A program made the translations under genes and the position numbers. Of a stretch of 64,000 nucleotides of DNA, positions 10,102 to 20,424 are shown piece after piece (the stretch's first letter is position 1; the number at the start of each line of letters is the position of its first letter). The stretch is from Bacillota bacterium (GTDB lineage Bacteria > Bacillota_A > Clostridia > Lachnospirales > Lachnospiraceae), in contig JAEZTQ010000028.1 in the NCBI GenBank assembly GCA_023443625.1, positions 17,916 through 81,915 of the forward strand. Reading direction: 5' to 3'. The notes under the pieces are model-generated. The model saw only the letters and a list, made by a program, of their open reading frames with translations, ran no database searches and was not told the DNA's origin.

Positions 10102-11115
10102 ATGGCAGTAAAAGTAGCAATTAATGGTTTTGGACGTATCGGCCGTCTTGCTTTCAGACAGATGTTCGGTGCAGAAGGTTATGAAGTTGTAGCAATTAAC
10201 GATTTAACAGACGCAAAGATGTTAGCTCACTTATTAAAATACGATTCCGCACAAGGAAGATATGCTAAAGCTGATACAGTGGTTGCAAAAGATAGCTCAA
10301 TTGTGGTTGATGGCAAAGAGATTCAAATCTATGCTCAGAAAAATCCCGCTGATTTACCTTGGGGTGAGCTCGGTGTAGATGTAGTTCTTGAGTGTACCGG
10401 ATTCTTCACATCCAAAGCAAAGGCTCAAGCTCATATAGATGCAGGTGCTAAGAAGGTTGTTATTTCCGCTCCAGCTGGTGATGATCTTCCTACTGTTGTA
10501 TTCAGTGTTAATGAGAATACATTAAAGGCATCTGATACTATTATTTCAGCGGCATCTTGTACTACTAACTGTTTAGCTCCTATGGCTGACACATTAAATA
10601 AATTAGCTCCAATTGAAAGAGGATTTATGACAACTATCCATGCTTATACTGGTGATCAGATGACTCTTGATGGACCTCACTCCAAAGGTGACTTAAGAAG
10701 AGCTCGTGCTGCAGCTGTAAATATCGTTCCTAACTCCACAGGTGCTGCTAAGGCAATTGGTCTTGTTATCCCTGAGTTAAGCGGTAAATTAGACGGTGCT
10801 GCACAGAGAGTTCCTGTTCCTACAGGTTCTATAACAGAGTTAGTTGCTGTAGTTAACGGTAAAGTTTCTAAAGCTGATATCAACGCAGCAATGAAAGCAG
10901 CAGCTAGTGCATCCTATGGTTACACTGAAGATGAGATCGTATCTTCTGACGTAATTGGTATCACATATGGTTCTTTATTCGATGGTACACAGACTAAGGT
11001 TACTGATTTAGGCGAAGGTAAGACTCTCGTTAAGGTTGTTTCCTGGTATGATAATGAGAATTCATACACAAGCCAGATGGTTAGAACAATCAAATACTTT
11101 GCTGAATTAGCATAA
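10102..11115 (+). CDS. gap: Glyceraldehyde-3-phosphate dehydrogenase
   Basis: This cytosolic glycolytic enzyme oxidises glyceraldehyde-3-phosphate to 1,3-bisphosphoglycerate with NAD. The N-terminal Rossmann motif INGFGRIGR and the catalytic cysteine motif [12 protein letters not shown] are clear, and the length of 337 aa is standard. ATG 10102 is preceded by TAGGAGGA at 8 bases; an upstream in-frame start at 10015 would add residues unlike the family. It is the first gene of a glycolytic cluster with pgk, tpiA and gpmI, but has its own promoter and terminator. Codon use is optimised, consistent with high expression. Confidence 0.98.
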   Translation: MAVKVAINGFGRIGRLAFRQMFGAEGYEVVAINDLTDAKMLAHLLKYDSAQGRYAKADTVVAKDSSIVVDGKEIQIYAQKNPADLPWGELGVDVVLECTGFFTSKAKAQAHIDAGAKKVVISAPAGDDLPTVVFSVNENTLKASDTIISAASCTTNCLAPMADTLNKLAPIERGFMTTIHAYTGDQMTLDGPHSKGDLRRARAAAVNIVPNSTGAAKAIGLVIPELSGKLDGAAQRVPVPTGSITELVAVVNGKVSKADINAAMKAAASASYGYTEDEIVSSDVIGITYGSLFDGTQTKVTDLGEGKTLVKVVSWYDNENSYTSQMVRTIKYFAELA

Positions 11116-11178
11116 TTTTAGTTCATGACAAGTGAATTAGCTTACTAATTTAAGAGTATGCTTATTTGATCCATCATG

Positions 11179-11209
11179 GGTCCGGTCTTTCAGGACCGGG
11201 CCTTTTTTT
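11179..11209 (+). terminator. Intrinsic terminator after gap
   Basis: GGTCCGGTCT and GGACCGGGCC form a 10-bp GC-rich stem with a four-base loop and seven T residues. Confidence 0.92.
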
Positions 11210-11212
11210 AAT

Positions 11213-11236
11213 CAATAGGAAAAGTGTGTCCTATTG
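11213..11236. repeat. CAATAGGA inverted repeat
   Basis: CAATAGGA and TCCTATTG are perfect inverted arms eight bases apart. The same arms begin the repeat copy at 33534, so this appears to be an isolated end module of that dispersed family. Confidence 0.6.
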
Positions 11237-11320
11237 AATGAAAAGCCCTCTAGAAATTTATATTCGATGCTTTAAATAATTGATATAGTAACTGCCCATA
11301 ATGGCAGATTGGAGGTTCTT

Positions 11321-12514
11321 ATGTTAAATAAAAAATCTGTTGATGATATTGATGTAAAAGGGAAAAGAGTTTTAGTTAGATGTGATTTCAATGTTCCTCT
11401 TCAAGAAGGAAAGATTACAGATGAGAATCGTCTTGTTCAGGCTCTTCCTACTATCCAAAAATTACTCAAAGATGGTGGTAAGGTTATTCTTTGCTCCCAT
11501 TTAGGTAAGCCAAAGGGTGAACCTAAGCCTGAATTATCTTTAGCACCAGTTGCTGAAAGATTAGCTGTATTATTAGGACAAGAAGTTAAATTTGCAAAAG
11601 ATGATAATGTAGTTGGAGATAATGCAAAAGCTGCAGTTTCTGCAATGAAAGAAGGCGAAGTGGTTCTTCTTGAGAATACTCGTTATAGAGCAGAAGAGAC
11701 CAAGAATGGGGAAGCATTTAGCAAGGATTTAGCTTCACTTTGTGATGTATTTGTTAATGATGCTTTTGGTACTGCTCACAGAGCACACTGCTCCAACGTA
11801 GGTATTACACAATTTGTTGACACTGCTGTTGTTGGTTACTTAATGCAGAAGGAGATCGAGTTCCTAGGTAATGCAGTAAATAATCCTCAGAGACCTTTTG
11901 TTGCTATCCTTGGTGGATCTAAGGTTTCCAGCAAGATTTCCGTAATAGAGAATCTTCTTGATAAGGTAGATACTTTAATTATCGGTGGAGGTATGGCTTA
12001 TACCTTTATGAAATCTCTTGGAGAAGAAGTTGGTAAGTCTTTATTAGAGGCTGATTATATTGACTATGCTAAGAAAATGATGGAAAAAGCAGAGAAAAAT
12101 GGCGTTAGACTGCTAATTCCTATTGATACAGTAGTTGCTAAAGACTTTAGTAATGATGTTCCATATAAGACCGTTGGTCGTGGAGAAATTGAAGCTGATT
12201 ATGAAGGTCTTGATATCGGCGAGAAGACATGTGAACTCTATACAGATGCTATTAAAGATGCGAAGACCGTAGTATGGAATGGACCAATGGGTGTATTTGA
12301 ATTATCAAATTTTTCCGCTGGTACAATCGCAGTAGCAAAGGCATTATCTGAGATTGATGCAACTACTATTATTGGTGGTGGAGATTCAGCTGCAGCTGTA
12401 AATATTCTTGGTTTTGGTGATAAGATGTCTCACATATCTACCGGTGGTGGTGCTTCCCTTGAATTCTTAGAGGGTAAGGAACTCCCTGGTGTAGCTGCTG
12501 CTAATAACAAATAA
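11321..12514 (+). CDS. pgk: Phosphoglycerate kinase
   Basis: This enzyme transfers the acyl phosphate of 1,3-bisphosphoglycerate to ADP in glycolysis. Typical motifs are [11 protein letters not shown] near the N-terminus, SHLGKPKG, the [12 protein letters not shown] hinge and the nucleotide site GGGDSAAA near the C-terminus. The length of 397 aa is standard. ATG 11321 follows GGAGG by 5 bases and is preferred over an in-frame TTG at 11309. It lies between gap and tpiA, as in many Firmicutes; about 110 bases separate it from the gap terminator, so it should have its own promoter. Confidence 0.98.
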   Translation: MLNKKSVDDIDVKGKRVLVRCDFNVPLQEGKITDENRLVQALPTIQKLLKDGGKVILCSHLGKPKGEPKPELSLAPVAERLAVLLGQEVKFAKDDNVVGDNAKAAVSAMKEGEVVLLENTRYRAEETKNGEAFSKDLASLCDVFVNDAFGTAHRAHCSNVGITQFVDTAVVGYLMQKEIEFLGNAVNNPQRPFVAILGGSKVSSKISVIENLLDKVDTLIIGGGMAYTFMKSLGEEVGKSLLEADYIDYAKKMMEKAEKNGVRLLIPIDTVVAKDFSNDVPYKTVGRGEIEADYEGLDIGEKTCELYTDAIKDAKTVVWNGPMGVFELSNFSAGTIAVAKALSEIDATTIIGGGDSAAAVNILGFGDKMSHISTGGGASLEFLEGKELPGVAAANNK

Positions 12515-12627
12515 TTTCATAATAAATATTAACTATTGTAGCAAGCTTTTCTAATGATTTTTTGGTGTGTTAAAGCAATACTATGAAAGTGAAGGTATTG
12601 TAAATCAATAAGGATACAGGAAAATCA

Positions 12628-12636
12628 TGCTATAAT
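12628..12636 (+). promoter_or_regulatory. Extended -10 element before tpiA
   Basis: TGCTATAAT fits the extended -10 consensus TGnTATAAT and lies 22 bases before the tpiA start codon. There is no good -35 at the usual spacing, so this internal promoter is tentative. Confidence 0.4.
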
Positions 12637-12657
12637 ATGGTAAACAGGAGGAAGATT

Positions 12658-13404
12658 ATGCGTAAGAAAATTATAGCTGGTAACTGGAAGATGAATAAGA
12701 CACCTGCTGAGGCAGTTGCTTTAATTAATGAGTTAAAGCCCTTGGTAGCTACTGATGAGGCTGACGTAGTATTTTGCGTACCTACTGTATCTTTAACAAC
12801 TGCACTTGAGGCAGCAAAAGGTACAAATATTGAAATAGGTGCCCAGAATATGTACTATGAAGAAAGCGGTGCTTACACAGGAGAAATTGCTCCCAATATG
12901 TTAACAAGCATTGGCATCAAATATGTAATCATCGGACATTCTGAAAGAAGAGAATATTTTGCAGAGACTGATGAAACTGTTAATAAGAAAGTTCTTAAGG
13001 CATTTGAACATGGCATTACACCAATCGTATGTTGTGGTGAAACTTTAACACAGAGAGAACAGGGTGTAACCATTGACTTTATCCGTCAACAGATTAAAAT
13101 TGCTTTCTTAAATGTAACTCCTGATCAGGCAAAGTCAGCAGTAATTGCTTATGAGCCTATTTGGGCTATTGGTACAGGTAAGGTTGCTACAACAGAGCAG
13201 GCTGAAGAAGTGTGCAAAGCAATCCGTGAGTGCATTGCCGAAATCTATGATGATGCAACTGCAGCTGCTATCCGTATCCAATACGGCGGTAGTGTAACAG
13301 CAGCAAGTGCAGCAGATTTATTCTCCCAGGCAAATATTGATGGTGGTCTAGTTGGAGGCGCAAGCTTAAAAGCTGATTTTGGTAAGATTGTAAATTATAA
13401 GTAA
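12658..13404 (+). CDS. tpiA: Triosephosphate isomerase
   Basis: It interconverts dihydroxyacetone phosphate and glyceraldehyde-3-phosphate. The NWKMNKT substrate site, GHSERR around the electrophilic histidine, the [12 protein letters not shown] loop with the catalytic glutamate and the C-terminal YGGSV phosphate-binding motif are all intact. The protein is 248 aa from ATG 12658, which has AGGAGGA 4 bases upstream; the in-frame ATG at 12637 overlaps that ribosome-binding site and is rejected. It lies 143 bases downstream of pgk and is probably partly co-transcribed with it. Confidence 0.98.
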   Translation: MRKKIIAGNWKMNKTPAEAVALINELKPLVATDEADVVFCVPTVSLTTALEAAKGTNIEIGAQNMYYEESGAYTGEIAPNMLTSIGIKYVIIGHSERREYFAETDETVNKKVLKAFEHGITPIVCCGETLTQREQGVTIDFIRQQIKIAFLNVTPDQAKSAVIAYEPIWAIGTGKVATTEQAEEVCKAIRECIAEIYDDATAAAIRIQYGGSVTAASAADLFSQANIDGGLVGGASLKADFGKIVNYK

Positions 13405-13752
13405 GATTAAATTATAGTTTCATTCTGGTAAAAATATTCGATTAAGTCGAATTATTAGCCAGGATGAAACTATCTTAATCCTAGGCTAAAATATATTACT
13501 ATATAGACGCACCGAGGGAAGCCAGTGTGCATCCGCCGGAGACACCCTAACCTTGATAGTTAAGTTAAAAGTCTTGGATAGGTGAATTTTGAGTATTTAC
13601 TTTACCTCAAATATGGTGCATAATCTTATTTGAGGTTTTGCCAAAGAGCAGGCTTAGTTTAAAAACCTATTAATATAGAGAACAGGCATGTATTACTAGT
13701 ATGTTTGAAAGGAATTTGTTTAAAAGAGTTCCTTAGGAAAAGGAGTATGATT
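13405..13752 (+). other. Spacer tpiA-gpmI with hairpins and a GC-richer block
   Basis: The 348-base spacer holds a long imperfect hairpin (13414-13473, arms ATAGTTTCATTCTGGT and its near complement), a GC-richer block at 13505-13540 and a terminator-like hairpin at 13604-13639. Read on the minus strand, the GC-rich block begins GGATGCACAC and ends CTCGGTGCG, matching the ends of the central part of the 33534 repeat; it may be a shortened inverted copy. I see no known riboswitch consensus. Confidence 0.5.
13604..13639 (+). terminator. Terminator-like hairpin upstream of gpmI
   Basis: ACCTCAAATA and TATTTGAGGT pair across a 13-base loop and are followed by four T residues. It could end tpiA transcripts or attenuate gpmI. 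Confidence 0.55.
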
Positions 13753-15297
13753 ATGAGTTCTAAAAAACCTACAGTTTTAATGATATTAGATGGATATGGT
13801 CTCAATGACAAAAAAGAAGCCAATGCCATAGCAGAAGCTAAAACCCCTGTTATGGACAAAATTATGGCGGAGTATCCTTTTGTAAAGGGCTATGCAAGTG
13901 GAATGGCGGTTGGTCTTCCTGAGGGACAGATGGGTAATTCTGAAGTAGGTCATATCAATATGGGCGCAGGGCGTATTGTATATCAGGAATTGACCAGAAT
14001 TACCAAGGAAATAGAAGATGGTATATTCTATCAGAATGCAGCTTTTTTAGCTGCCATTGATAACTGCAAGAGAAATGGTTCAGCTCTTCATTTATTTGGT
14101 TTACTTTCTGATGGTGGAGTTCATAGCCACAATACTCATCTTTATGCATTACTTGAACTTGCCAAAAAGCAAGGTTTAAGCAATGTATATGTACATGCTT
14201 TTCTAGATGGCCGAGATACAGCTCCTACATCAGGAAAGGGCTTTGTTGAAGAACTTTGGGAAAAAATGCAGATACTGGGTGTTGGTAAGATCGCTTCTGT
14301 AATGGGTCGTTATTATGTAATGGACCGTGATAATCGCTGGGATCGTGTAGAGAAAGCATATCGTGCTATGGTTTATGGAGAAGGTGAAACAGCAGAAAGT
14401 GGTGTTCTCGCTGTCCAAAATTCCTATGAAGCAGAAAAATATGATGAATTTGTATTACCTACAGTAGTAATGGAAGAGGGCAAGCCTGTAGCAACCATTA
14501 AAGATAAAGATTCTGTAATCTTCTTCAACTTTAGACCGGATAGAGCAAGAGAAATTACAAGAGTTTTCTGTGATGATGAATTTACAGGTTTTGAACGGGA
14601 GAAGAGACTCAATTTAACTTATGTATGCTTCTCTGAGTATGATATTACCATTCCTAATAAATTAGTGGCATTCCATAAGGTATCCATTGAAAATACCTTT
14701 GGACAGTTTTTAGCAAAGAATAAAAAAACACAATTACGTATGGCTGAGACTGAGAAATATGCTCATGTTACTTTCTTCTTTAATGCTGGTATTGAGGTGC
14801 CCAACGAAGGAGAAGACCGTATCCTAATTAACTCTCCCAAGGTAGCAACCTATGATCTTCAACCAGAGATGAGTGCATTTTTGGTAGCTGATAAATTGGT
14901 AGAAGCCATTAAGTCTCAGAAATATGATGTAATCATTGTAAACTTTGCTAATCCGGATATGGTAGGACATACTGGAATTGAAGCTGCTGCAATTAAAGCG
15001 ATTGAGGCTGTTGACAAATGTGTTGGTATGGCAGTGGATGCATTACTTGAAGTAGACGGGCAGATGTTTATCTGCGCTGACCATGGCAATGCAGAGCAGT
15101 TAGTAGATTATACAACAAATGAGCCCTTTACAGCGCATACGATTAATCCAGTTCCTTTTATCTTAGTAAATTATGATAAGGATTATACTTTAGCTGAAGG
15201 TGGTCGTCTTGCGGATATCATTCCTACTATGATAGATATGATGCATATGACAAAGCCTGATGAAATGACAGGGAAATCCCTTTTGATCAAAAAATAG
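13753..15297 (+). CDS. gpmI: 2,3-bisphosphoglycerate-independent phosphoglycerate mutase
   Basis: This Mn-dependent enzyme converts 3- to 2-phosphoglycerate. The N-terminal metal motif LDGYG, the phosphoserine motif MGNSEVGH, DGRDTAP and the C-terminal metal site ADHGNAE are present. The product is 514 aa. ATG 13753 lies 7 bases after AGGAG; the ATG two codons earlier is too close to that site, and the ORF's far upstream start at 13705 is not supported. It completes the lower glycolytic cluster; enolase and pyruvate kinase are not in the window. secG follows after 57 bases. Confidence 0.97.
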   Translation: MSSKKPTVLMILDGYGLNDKKEANAIAEAKTPVMDKIMAEYPFVKGYASGMAVGLPEGQMGNSEVGHINMGAGRIVYQELTRITKEIEDGIFYQNAAFLAAIDNCKRNGSALHLFGLLSDGGVHSHNTHLYALLELAKKQGLSNVYVHAFLDGRDTAPTSGKGFVEELWEKMQILGVGKIASVMGRYYVMDRDNRWDRVEKAYRAMVYGEGETAESGVLAVQNSYEAEKYDEFVLPTVVMEEGKPVATIKDKDSVIFFNFRPDRAREITRVFCDDEFTGFEREKRLNLTYVCFSEYDITIPNKLVAFHKVSIENTFGQFLAKNKKTQLRMAETEKYAHVTFFFNAGIEVPNEGEDRILINSPKVATYDLQPEMSAFLVADKLVEAIKSQKYDVIIVNFANPDMVGHTGIEAAAIKAIEAVDKCVGMAVDALLEVDGQMFICADHGNAEQLVDYTTNEPFTAHTINPVPFILVNYDKDYTLAEGGRLADIIPTMIDMMHMTKPDEMTGKSLLIKK

Positions 15298-15354
15298 GTT
15301 GTATTTATTTAAATAGTATGATATTATTAAGTTTAGTTTTTAGGAGGTGTAGCC

Positions 15355-15597
15355 ATGGATATTTTAAAGTTAGCCATTCAGATTGTATATGTTTTAGTTT
15401 GTATAGCATTAACGTTTATTGTATTAAGACAAGAAGGTAAAGTTGGAGGCTTATCAGGAGCACTTTCAGGGTCAAGTGAAACATACTGGGCTAAGAATAA
15501 AGGCCGCTCTGCTGAAGGGAATTTAGACAAAGCAACAAAGATTTTAGCTGCTGCTTTTTTAATACTTTCTGTAGTACTTAATTTAAAAATTTGGTAA
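15355..15597 (+). CDS. secG: Preprotein translocase subunit SecG
   Basis: SecG is a small membrane subunit of the SecYEG export channel. The 80-aa protein has two membrane helices (about residues 5-22 and 62-78) separated by the typical GLSGALSG loop. AGGAGGTG precedes the start by 4-5 bases. It lies immediately upstream of rnr, smpB and ssrA, an order conserved widely in Firmicutes, and ends at a strong terminator. Confidence 0.95.
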   Translation: MDILKLAIQIVYVLVCIALTFIVLRQEGKVGGLSGALSGSSETYWAKNKGRSAEGNLDKATKILAAAFLILSVVLNLKIW

Positions 15598-15614
15598 TTA
15601 ATGATTAATTTTAT

Positions 15615-15682
15615 GAGACTGATACAAGACATTTCTTTCTTGCTTTACATGAGATAAATGTTTTGTATCAGTCTCTTTTTTA
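15615..15682 (+). terminator. Intrinsic terminator after secG
   Basis: GAGACTGATACAAGACATT and its near-perfect complement AATGTTTTGTATCAGTCTC form a stem of about 19 bp, followed by seven T residues. Confidence 0.92.
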
Positions 15683-15683
15683 T

Positions 15684-15880
15684 TTCATAGGAAAATTCTC
15701 GTTACTTTATAGTGTTAAATTATGACCCTATGAAAAAAAAAATCACTGCGTGAAGCATGCGCACCTCGCAGCAAGGAAGTATATTGCTTCGCAATCCCCT
15801 CGGGCGCGAAGTGTCAGCAAGCTGACACTTTCTTGTGTTGTAGGAAATTGCGCCAAGTGTCAGCTAGCTGACAATTTGTA
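15684..15880 (+). repeat. Dispersed palindromic repeat, long copy
   Basis: The unit starts with CATAGG/CCTATG inverted arms, continues through a GC-rich hairpin region that includes ATTGCTTCGCAAT, and ends with CGCGAAGTGTCAGC followed by AAGCTGACAC. A second partial module with TGTAGGAAA and GTCAGCTAGCTGAC follows at 15839-15873. It fills the secG-rnr spacer, encodes nothing, and is closely related to the copy at 33534. Confidence 0.75.
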
Positions 15881-15978
15881 TTCCCGTGTGTTTTAAAAGT
15901 AAGAAATATATGGTATACTAATAGTAGAAGTTGCTGGACTATTTTTGTTGCTTGTTAATATCACATTTAGGAGCTTAT

Positions 15979-18114
15979 ATGAAAGAGAAGGAATTATTAG
16001 AAGAAAAAAAAGCTATGCTGGAGGATTTGTTTGCCAGTAAAGAATATAAACCAATGCGTTTTAAGGAACTGGTGGGATTATTACAGGTTCCAAGATCTTC
16101 AAAGCATGAGTTAAAGGCAGTATTGGATCAGCTCATATCAAAAGGAACGATTATGATTGATCCTCAGGGACGTTATAAAAAGCCGGGTGATGATGTAAAA
16201 GTAGGTATATTCTCAGGGACTCAAAGAGGTTTTGGCTTTGTTGTTTTAGAAGGAGAGGAGCAGGATATTTTCATTCCCGGAGATGCTACAAAAGGAGCGC
16301 TTCATGGGGATAAGGTAGCAATCACAATTACAGATGAACAGACGGGTAAGAGAAGAGAAGGAAGAGTATTAACCATTCTGGAGCGTGGTAATACTGAGAT
16401 TGTAGGAACCTTTGAAAAGAGTAAGAATTTTGGATTTGTAGTGCCTGATAACCAGAAATTTGCCAAAGATATCTTTATTCCTAAGGAATTTACCCAAGGT
16501 GCTGTTAGTGGACATAAAGTGGTAGTTAATATAACGAGCTATGGAGACACAACCCATAGCCCTGAGGGTAAGGTTGTGGAAATACTTGGTCATGTTAATG
16601 ATCCTGGAGTTGACATTATGTCTGTAATAAGGGCTTATGACCTGCCTGTGACATTTCCCGATGGAGTTATTCGCTCTTTAGATAAAGTACCCGAGGAGAT
16701 AGATGAGAAAGAAATAGTTAACAGGCTAGATATCAGGGGTCTTCAAACAGTGACCATAGATGGAGAAGATGCGAAGGATTTAGACGATGCCATCAGCATT
16801 ACGAAAGAAGGGGATATCTATCATCTTGGAGTACACATTGCCGACGTTACTCATTATGTTAAAGAAGATGAACCTCTTGATAAGGAAGCTTTAAAGAGGG
16901 GAACCAGTGTCTATCTAGTCGACCGTGTTATCCCCATGTTACCTCATAAGCTTTCCAACGGAATATGTTCTCTCAATCCCGGAGTGGATCGTCTTGCTTT
17001 AAGCTGTTTTATGGACATTGACCAAAAAGGTAGCGTAATTGGTCATAGGATAGCAGAGACAGTAATTAGATCTGACCGTCGAATGACCTATACCAATGTA
17101 GCTAAGATAGTTGAAGATAATGATGAAGAGGTAAAGAAGGAATACGAGGATCTAGTACCCATGTTTTTACTGATGCAGGAATTGGCGGATGTATTGAAGA
17201 TAAGAAGACATAAACGTGGATCTATTAATTTTGACTTTCCAGAAAGTAAAATTATTGTAGATAAGATAGGTAGACCTTTAGAAATCAAGCCCTATGAGAG
17301 GAATAAAGCCACCAAGATTATTGAAGAATTTATGTTAATCGCTAATGAGACAGTGGCAGAAGACTTCTTCTGGCAGGAGAAACCCTTCATATATCGTACC
17401 CATGATAATCCAGATGATGAGAAGATTAAAAAGCTTGCTATCTTCATCAATAATTTTGGTTATAGCATTAAGATTGGCCAGGAAGAGATACATCCAAAGG
17501 AATTACAAAAGCTTTTAAATAAGGTAGAGGATACACCAGAGGAAGCCCTCATTAGCAGGCTGACCTTACGATCTATGAAACAAGCGAAATATACAGTAAC
17601 AAATACAGGACATTTCGGCTTATCCGCTAAATATTATTGCCATTTTACTTCACCAATTAGGCGTTATCCGGACTTACAGATACACCGTATTATAAAAGAA
17701 AATCTTCGGGGTAGGCTAGAGGAGAAGAGAATAAAGCATTATGAGAAGATTCTTTTTGAAGTGGCAAACCATTCTAGTAAAACTGAGCGCAGGGCTGATG
17801 AATCTGAGCGTGAAGTGGAAAAACTCAAAAAGGTAGAATATATGATGAAGCATATTGGTGAAACCTTTGAAGGAGTAATCTCAGGAATAACCTCCTGGGG
17901 TATGTATGTGGAACTGCCCAACACCGTCGAGGGAATGATTAGAGTCAGTGAGATGCAGGATGATTATTACATTTATGATGAAGAGCATTACCAGATGGTA
18001 GGGGAGCACACCAAAAAAATATATAAATTAGGACAGATGGTCAAAGTGGTGGTAGAGAATGCAGACAAACTCCTACGAACCATAGATTTTGTCCTTGTGG
18101 AGGAAGAAGAATAA
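15979..18114 (+). CDS. rnr: Ribonuclease R
   Basis: This 3'-5' exoribonuclease degrades structured RNA and takes part in tmRNA maturation and quality control. Its 711 residues show an N-terminal winged-helix region, cold-shock-type OB folds (for example [10 protein letters not shown] and [11 protein letters not shown]), the RNB catalytic domain with the acidic cluster [12 protein letters not shown] and a C-terminal S1 domain. ATG 15979 is preceded at 5 bases by AGGAG, whereas the upstream ATG at 15931 lacks a site and adds a hydrophobic run alien to the family. smpB follows with one base between the stop and its GTG start. Confidence 0.96.
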   Translation: MKEKELLEEKKAMLEDLFASKEYKPMRFKELVGLLQVPRSSKHELKAVLDQLISKGTIMIDPQGRYKKPGDDVKVGIFSGTQRGFGFVVLEGEEQDIFIPGDATKGALHGDKVAITITDEQTGKRREGRVLTILERGNTEIVGTFEKSKNFGFVVPDNQKFAKDIFIPKEFTQGAVSGHKVVVNITSYGDTTHSPEGKVVEILGHVNDPGVDIMSVIRAYDLPVTFPDGVIRSLDKVPEEIDEKEIVNRLDIRGLQTVTIDGEDAKDLDDAISITKEGDIYHLGVHIADVTHYVKEDEPLDKEALKRGTSVYLVDRVIPMLPHKLSNGICSLNPGVDRLALSCFMDIDQKGSVIGHRIAETVIRSDRRMTYTNVAKIVEDNDEEVKKEYEDLVPMFLLMQELADVLKIRRHKRGSINFDFPESKIIVDKIGRPLEIKPYERNKATKIIEEFMLIANETVAEDFFWQEKPFIYRTHDNPDDEKIKKLAIFINNFGYSIKIGQEEIHPKELQKLLNKVEDTPEEALISRLTLRSMKQAKYTVTNTGHFGLSAKYYCHFTSPIRRYPDLQIHRIIKENLRGRLEEKRIKHYEKILFEVANHSSKTERRADESEREVEKLKKVEYMMKHIGETFEGVISGITSWGMYVELPNTVEGMIRVSEMQDDYYIYDEEHYQMVGEHTKKIYKLGQMVKVVVENADKLLRTIDFVLVEEEE

Positions 18115-18115
18115 A

Positions 18116-18580
18116 GTGGGGGAAAATACGAAGTTAATAGCGAATAATAAGAAGGCGTACTTTGATTATTTTATAGAAGAGAAGTATGAGGCGGGCATCG
18201 CATTACATGGTACAGAGGTAAAATCCCTGCGAATGGGAAAATGTAGCGTCAAAGAATCCTTTCTAAGAATAGAGAAGGGTGAAGTATTTATCTATGGTAT
18301 GCATATCAGCCCTTATGAGAAAGGGAATATCTTTAACAAAGACCCCTTGAGGGTAAGAAAATTGCTGCTGCATAAATTTGAGATTAATAAAATAGCAGGA
18401 AAGTTGGCAGTTAAGGGCTTTACTCTTGTGCCTCTCTCTGTTTATTTTAAGGGCAGTCTTGTGAAGGTGGAGATAGGCCTAGCACGAGGTAAGAAGCTTT
18501 ATGATAAACGTGAGGATATAGCAAAGAAGGATATGAGACGAGAGGCGGAGAAGGATTTTAAAGTAAAGAATTTGTACTAA
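18116..18580 (+). CDS. smpB: SsrA-binding protein SmpB
   Basis: SmpB binds tmRNA and mimics the missing codon-anticodon helix during ribosome rescue. The family pattern [18 protein letters not shown], then GTEVKSLR, is clear, as is the basic C-terminal tail ([16 protein letters not shown]). I place the start at GTG 18116, giving 154 aa; GGAGG lies 12 bases upstream inside the rnr end. The ATG at 18089 would overlap rnr by 26 bases and add an atypical N-terminus. It is translationally coupled to rnr, and its RNA partner ssrA lies 4 kb downstream. Confidence 0.95.
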   Translation: MGENTKLIANNKKAYFDYFIEEKYEAGIALHGTEVKSLRMGKCSVKESFLRIEKGEVFIYGMHISPYEKGNIFNKDPLRVRKLLLHKFEINKIAGKLAVKGFTLVPLSVYFKGSLVKVEIGLARGKKLYDKREDIAKKDMRREAEKDFKVKNLY

Positions 18581-18789
18581 AGAATATATACTGGGTTTAT
18601 ACTTCTGCCCTAGCATTTGATAAGAGATATAGTATATGATAAATATTATATACTTAGAAGGGAACTATCTAAGTAAAAGGATGAACCCTCCCCTTGCTTA
18701 AGTAGGATTTATATTTACTATGTGTATTGTACAAAGGTTTAAGAATAGGAAACATCTATATTAATCGACCTAAGAGAGGAGATACTCAA

Positions 18790-19761
18790 ATGATTAAAAT
18801 GGCTATCATAGGTCCTGGTTCCATAGCAGAGAAGATGGCAAATACCATTGCAGGCTTGGAGGAGGTTGAGGCTTATGCTGTCGCTTCCAGGGATTTGGAA
18901 AAGGCAAAGGCATTTGCAGACAAATTTGGATTTCAAAAAGCCTATGGTTCTTATAAGGAGATGTTGGAGGATAAGGAGGTAGAGCTGGTTTATGTTGCTA
19001 CGCCCCACTCCCATCACTATCAACACGCCAAGCTATGCTTGGAACATAATAAACATGTTTTAGTTGAGAAGGCTTTTACTGTCAATGGGAAGCAGGCTAA
19101 GGAATTAATTACCTTAGCAGAATCTAAGGGACTGTTGTTGTCAGAGGCAATCTGGACTAGATATATGCCTTCGAGAAAGATAATTGATGATATTATAGCA
19201 AGAGGGGAGATTGGTACTCCAACATCTCTTATGGCTAATCTGGGCTATAATAATTCCCATTTGGAACGGATGCAAAAACCAGAGCTAGCGGGTGGAGCTC
19301 TCCTTGATCTTGGTGTGTATTTACTGCATTTTGCAGGAATGGTATTCGGCAAGGAGGTAGATAAAATAGTATCCACTGCTACTATGACGGATACGGGTGT
19401 AGACAGCAGGGATAGCATAACCTTGATATATAAGGATGGTAGGACAGCAGTAATGCATTGCAGTATGCTTGCTGTACTAGATCGCAGGGCAGTAGTATTT
19501 GGAACAGAAGGATATTTGGTAGTTCAAAATCTGAATAATCCAGAGAAAATCACAGTCTATAATAGTGAGCACCAGGAGGTAGCTGTCTATAATCCTCCTG
19601 AACAAATTACTGGTTTTGAATACCAGGTACTGGCATGTAAAGAAGCAATTGAACAGGGCAAAACAGAATGTGAAGCAATTCCTCATAAAGAGATCCTACG
19701 AATCATGGAGATGATGGATGAGATGCGCACTCAGTGGGGATATGAGATACCAACTGTGTAA
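18790..19761 (+). CDS. Gfo/Idh/MocA family oxidoreductase
   Basis: This is a predicted cytosolic NAD(P)-dependent sugar or diol dehydrogenase of 323 aa. The N-terminal Rossmann region starts with IIGPGSIAEKMANTI, and the family motif is present as VEKAF (usually EKP). The C-terminal domain carries GALLDLGVYLLHFAGMVFG. ATG 18790 follows GAGAGGAG; the longer frame from 18727 lacks a site. It is a single-gene unit ending at a strong terminator. The substrate cannot be read from sequence. Confidence 0.88.
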   Translation: MIKMAIIGPGSIAEKMANTIAGLEEVEAYAVASRDLEKAKAFADKFGFQKAYGSYKEMLEDKEVELVYVATPHSHHYQHAKLCLEHNKHVLVEKAFTVNGKQAKELITLAESKGLLLSEAIWTRYMPSRKIIDDIIARGEIGTPTSLMANLGYNNSHLERMQKPELAGGALLDLGVYLLHFAGMVFGKEVDKIVSTATMTDTGVDSRDSITLIYKDGRTAVMHCSMLAVLDRRAVVFGTEGYLVVQNLNNPEKITVYNSEHQEVAVYNPPEQITGFEYQVLACKEAIEQGKTECEAIPHKEILRIMEMMDEMRTQWGYEIPTV

Positions 19762-19781
19762 CTTGGTTTTTAGATGAATAT

Positions 19782-19831
19782 GAGAAAGCTTGTAATCTTC
19801 ATTTGGGTTACAAGCTTTCTCTTTATTTTTG
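19782..19831 (+). terminator. Terminator between convergent genes
   Basis: GAAAGCTTGTAA and TTACAAGCTTTC form a 12-bp perfect stem followed by a T-rich tail. It separates the oxidoreductase from the convergent PNPOx-like gene. Confidence 0.88.
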
Positions 19832-19857
19832 TTTGTGAATTAATATAGACTGGTTGA

Positions 19858-20274
19858 TTATAAATCAAAGCTTTTAGTTTTTAAATCACAGTAATGCCGT
19901 CCTTTTACTGCTGTAAATTGAAGTACACAGTAATCTGGATCTGTAACTCCTTTTTTATAGAACATCGTATCTCCTGTTCTCCAAATATCCTCCTTGGTTT
20001 GGGTATCTTCTAATACCTTCATAGTTCCCGTGAGCATAACACCTTCGTAACGAAAACGGCCTTTATTGAAGAAGTAGACACTTGCTTTTTCGTTATCTCT
20101 ATACTGACTCACGCGCATTGACGAAGTGTTTGTTGAAAAGTAAAAGCAGTTGCCCTCTATCTTACGTGGCATAAGCATTGCTTTCATATTTGGAAAGCCA
20201 TTCTCGTCGACTGACGCAATAAAGGCAACTTTCTGCTTTTCAATAAATTCAAATATTTGTTCTTTTGTTTTCAT
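19858..20274 (-). CDS. Pyridoxamine 5'-phosphate oxidase-like flavin-binding protein
   Basis: This 138-aa split-barrel protein resembles the general stress protein 26 / PNPOx-like group, small FMN- or heme-binding oxidoreductases. Typical features are AFIASVDENGFPNMKAML at the N-terminus, the FSTNTSSMRVSQ strand and KASVYFF in the barrel. It is transcribed on the minus strand, convergent with the Gfo/Idh gene and divergent from the GntR regulator; the two promoters would share about 150 bases. Function is known only at superfamily level. Confidence 0.8.
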   Translation of the reverse strand: MKTKEQIFEFIEKQKVAFIASVDENGFPNMKAMLMPRKIEGNCFYFSTNTSSMRVSQYRDNEKASVYFFNKGRFRYEGVMLTGTMKVLEDTQTKEDIWRTGDTMFYKKGVTDPDYCVLQFTAVKGRHYCDLKTKSFDL

Positions 20275-20362
20275 ATGTGCGCCTTTCTCTTATGGATAGT
20301 TCTCATGGTAATATTTTACTACACTCATATGATTTTTTCCACTGTTTGTTTAGAAATAAGTG

Positions 20363-20391
20363 TTGACAATTTGCAGTACACAGTGTACTAT
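20363..20391 (+). promoter_or_regulatory. Promoter with embedded palindrome upstream of the GntR gene
   Basis: TTGACA and TACTAT are spaced by 17 bases. Within the spacer and -10 lies the perfect palindrome AGTACACAGTGTACT (20375-20389). A dimeric repressor bound there would block RNA polymerase; the GntR protein encoded next is the obvious candidate. Confidence 0.72.
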
Positions 20392-20424
20392 GTAACTAGA
20401 ACACTAGGGAAGAGGAGGCTAAGG

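Noticed and set aside
13505..13540. Cobalamin-type or c-di-GMP riboswitch before gpmI
   Set aside because: Only fragments of a cobalamin-like string are present and neither the B12 box nor c-di-GMP core elements can be found.
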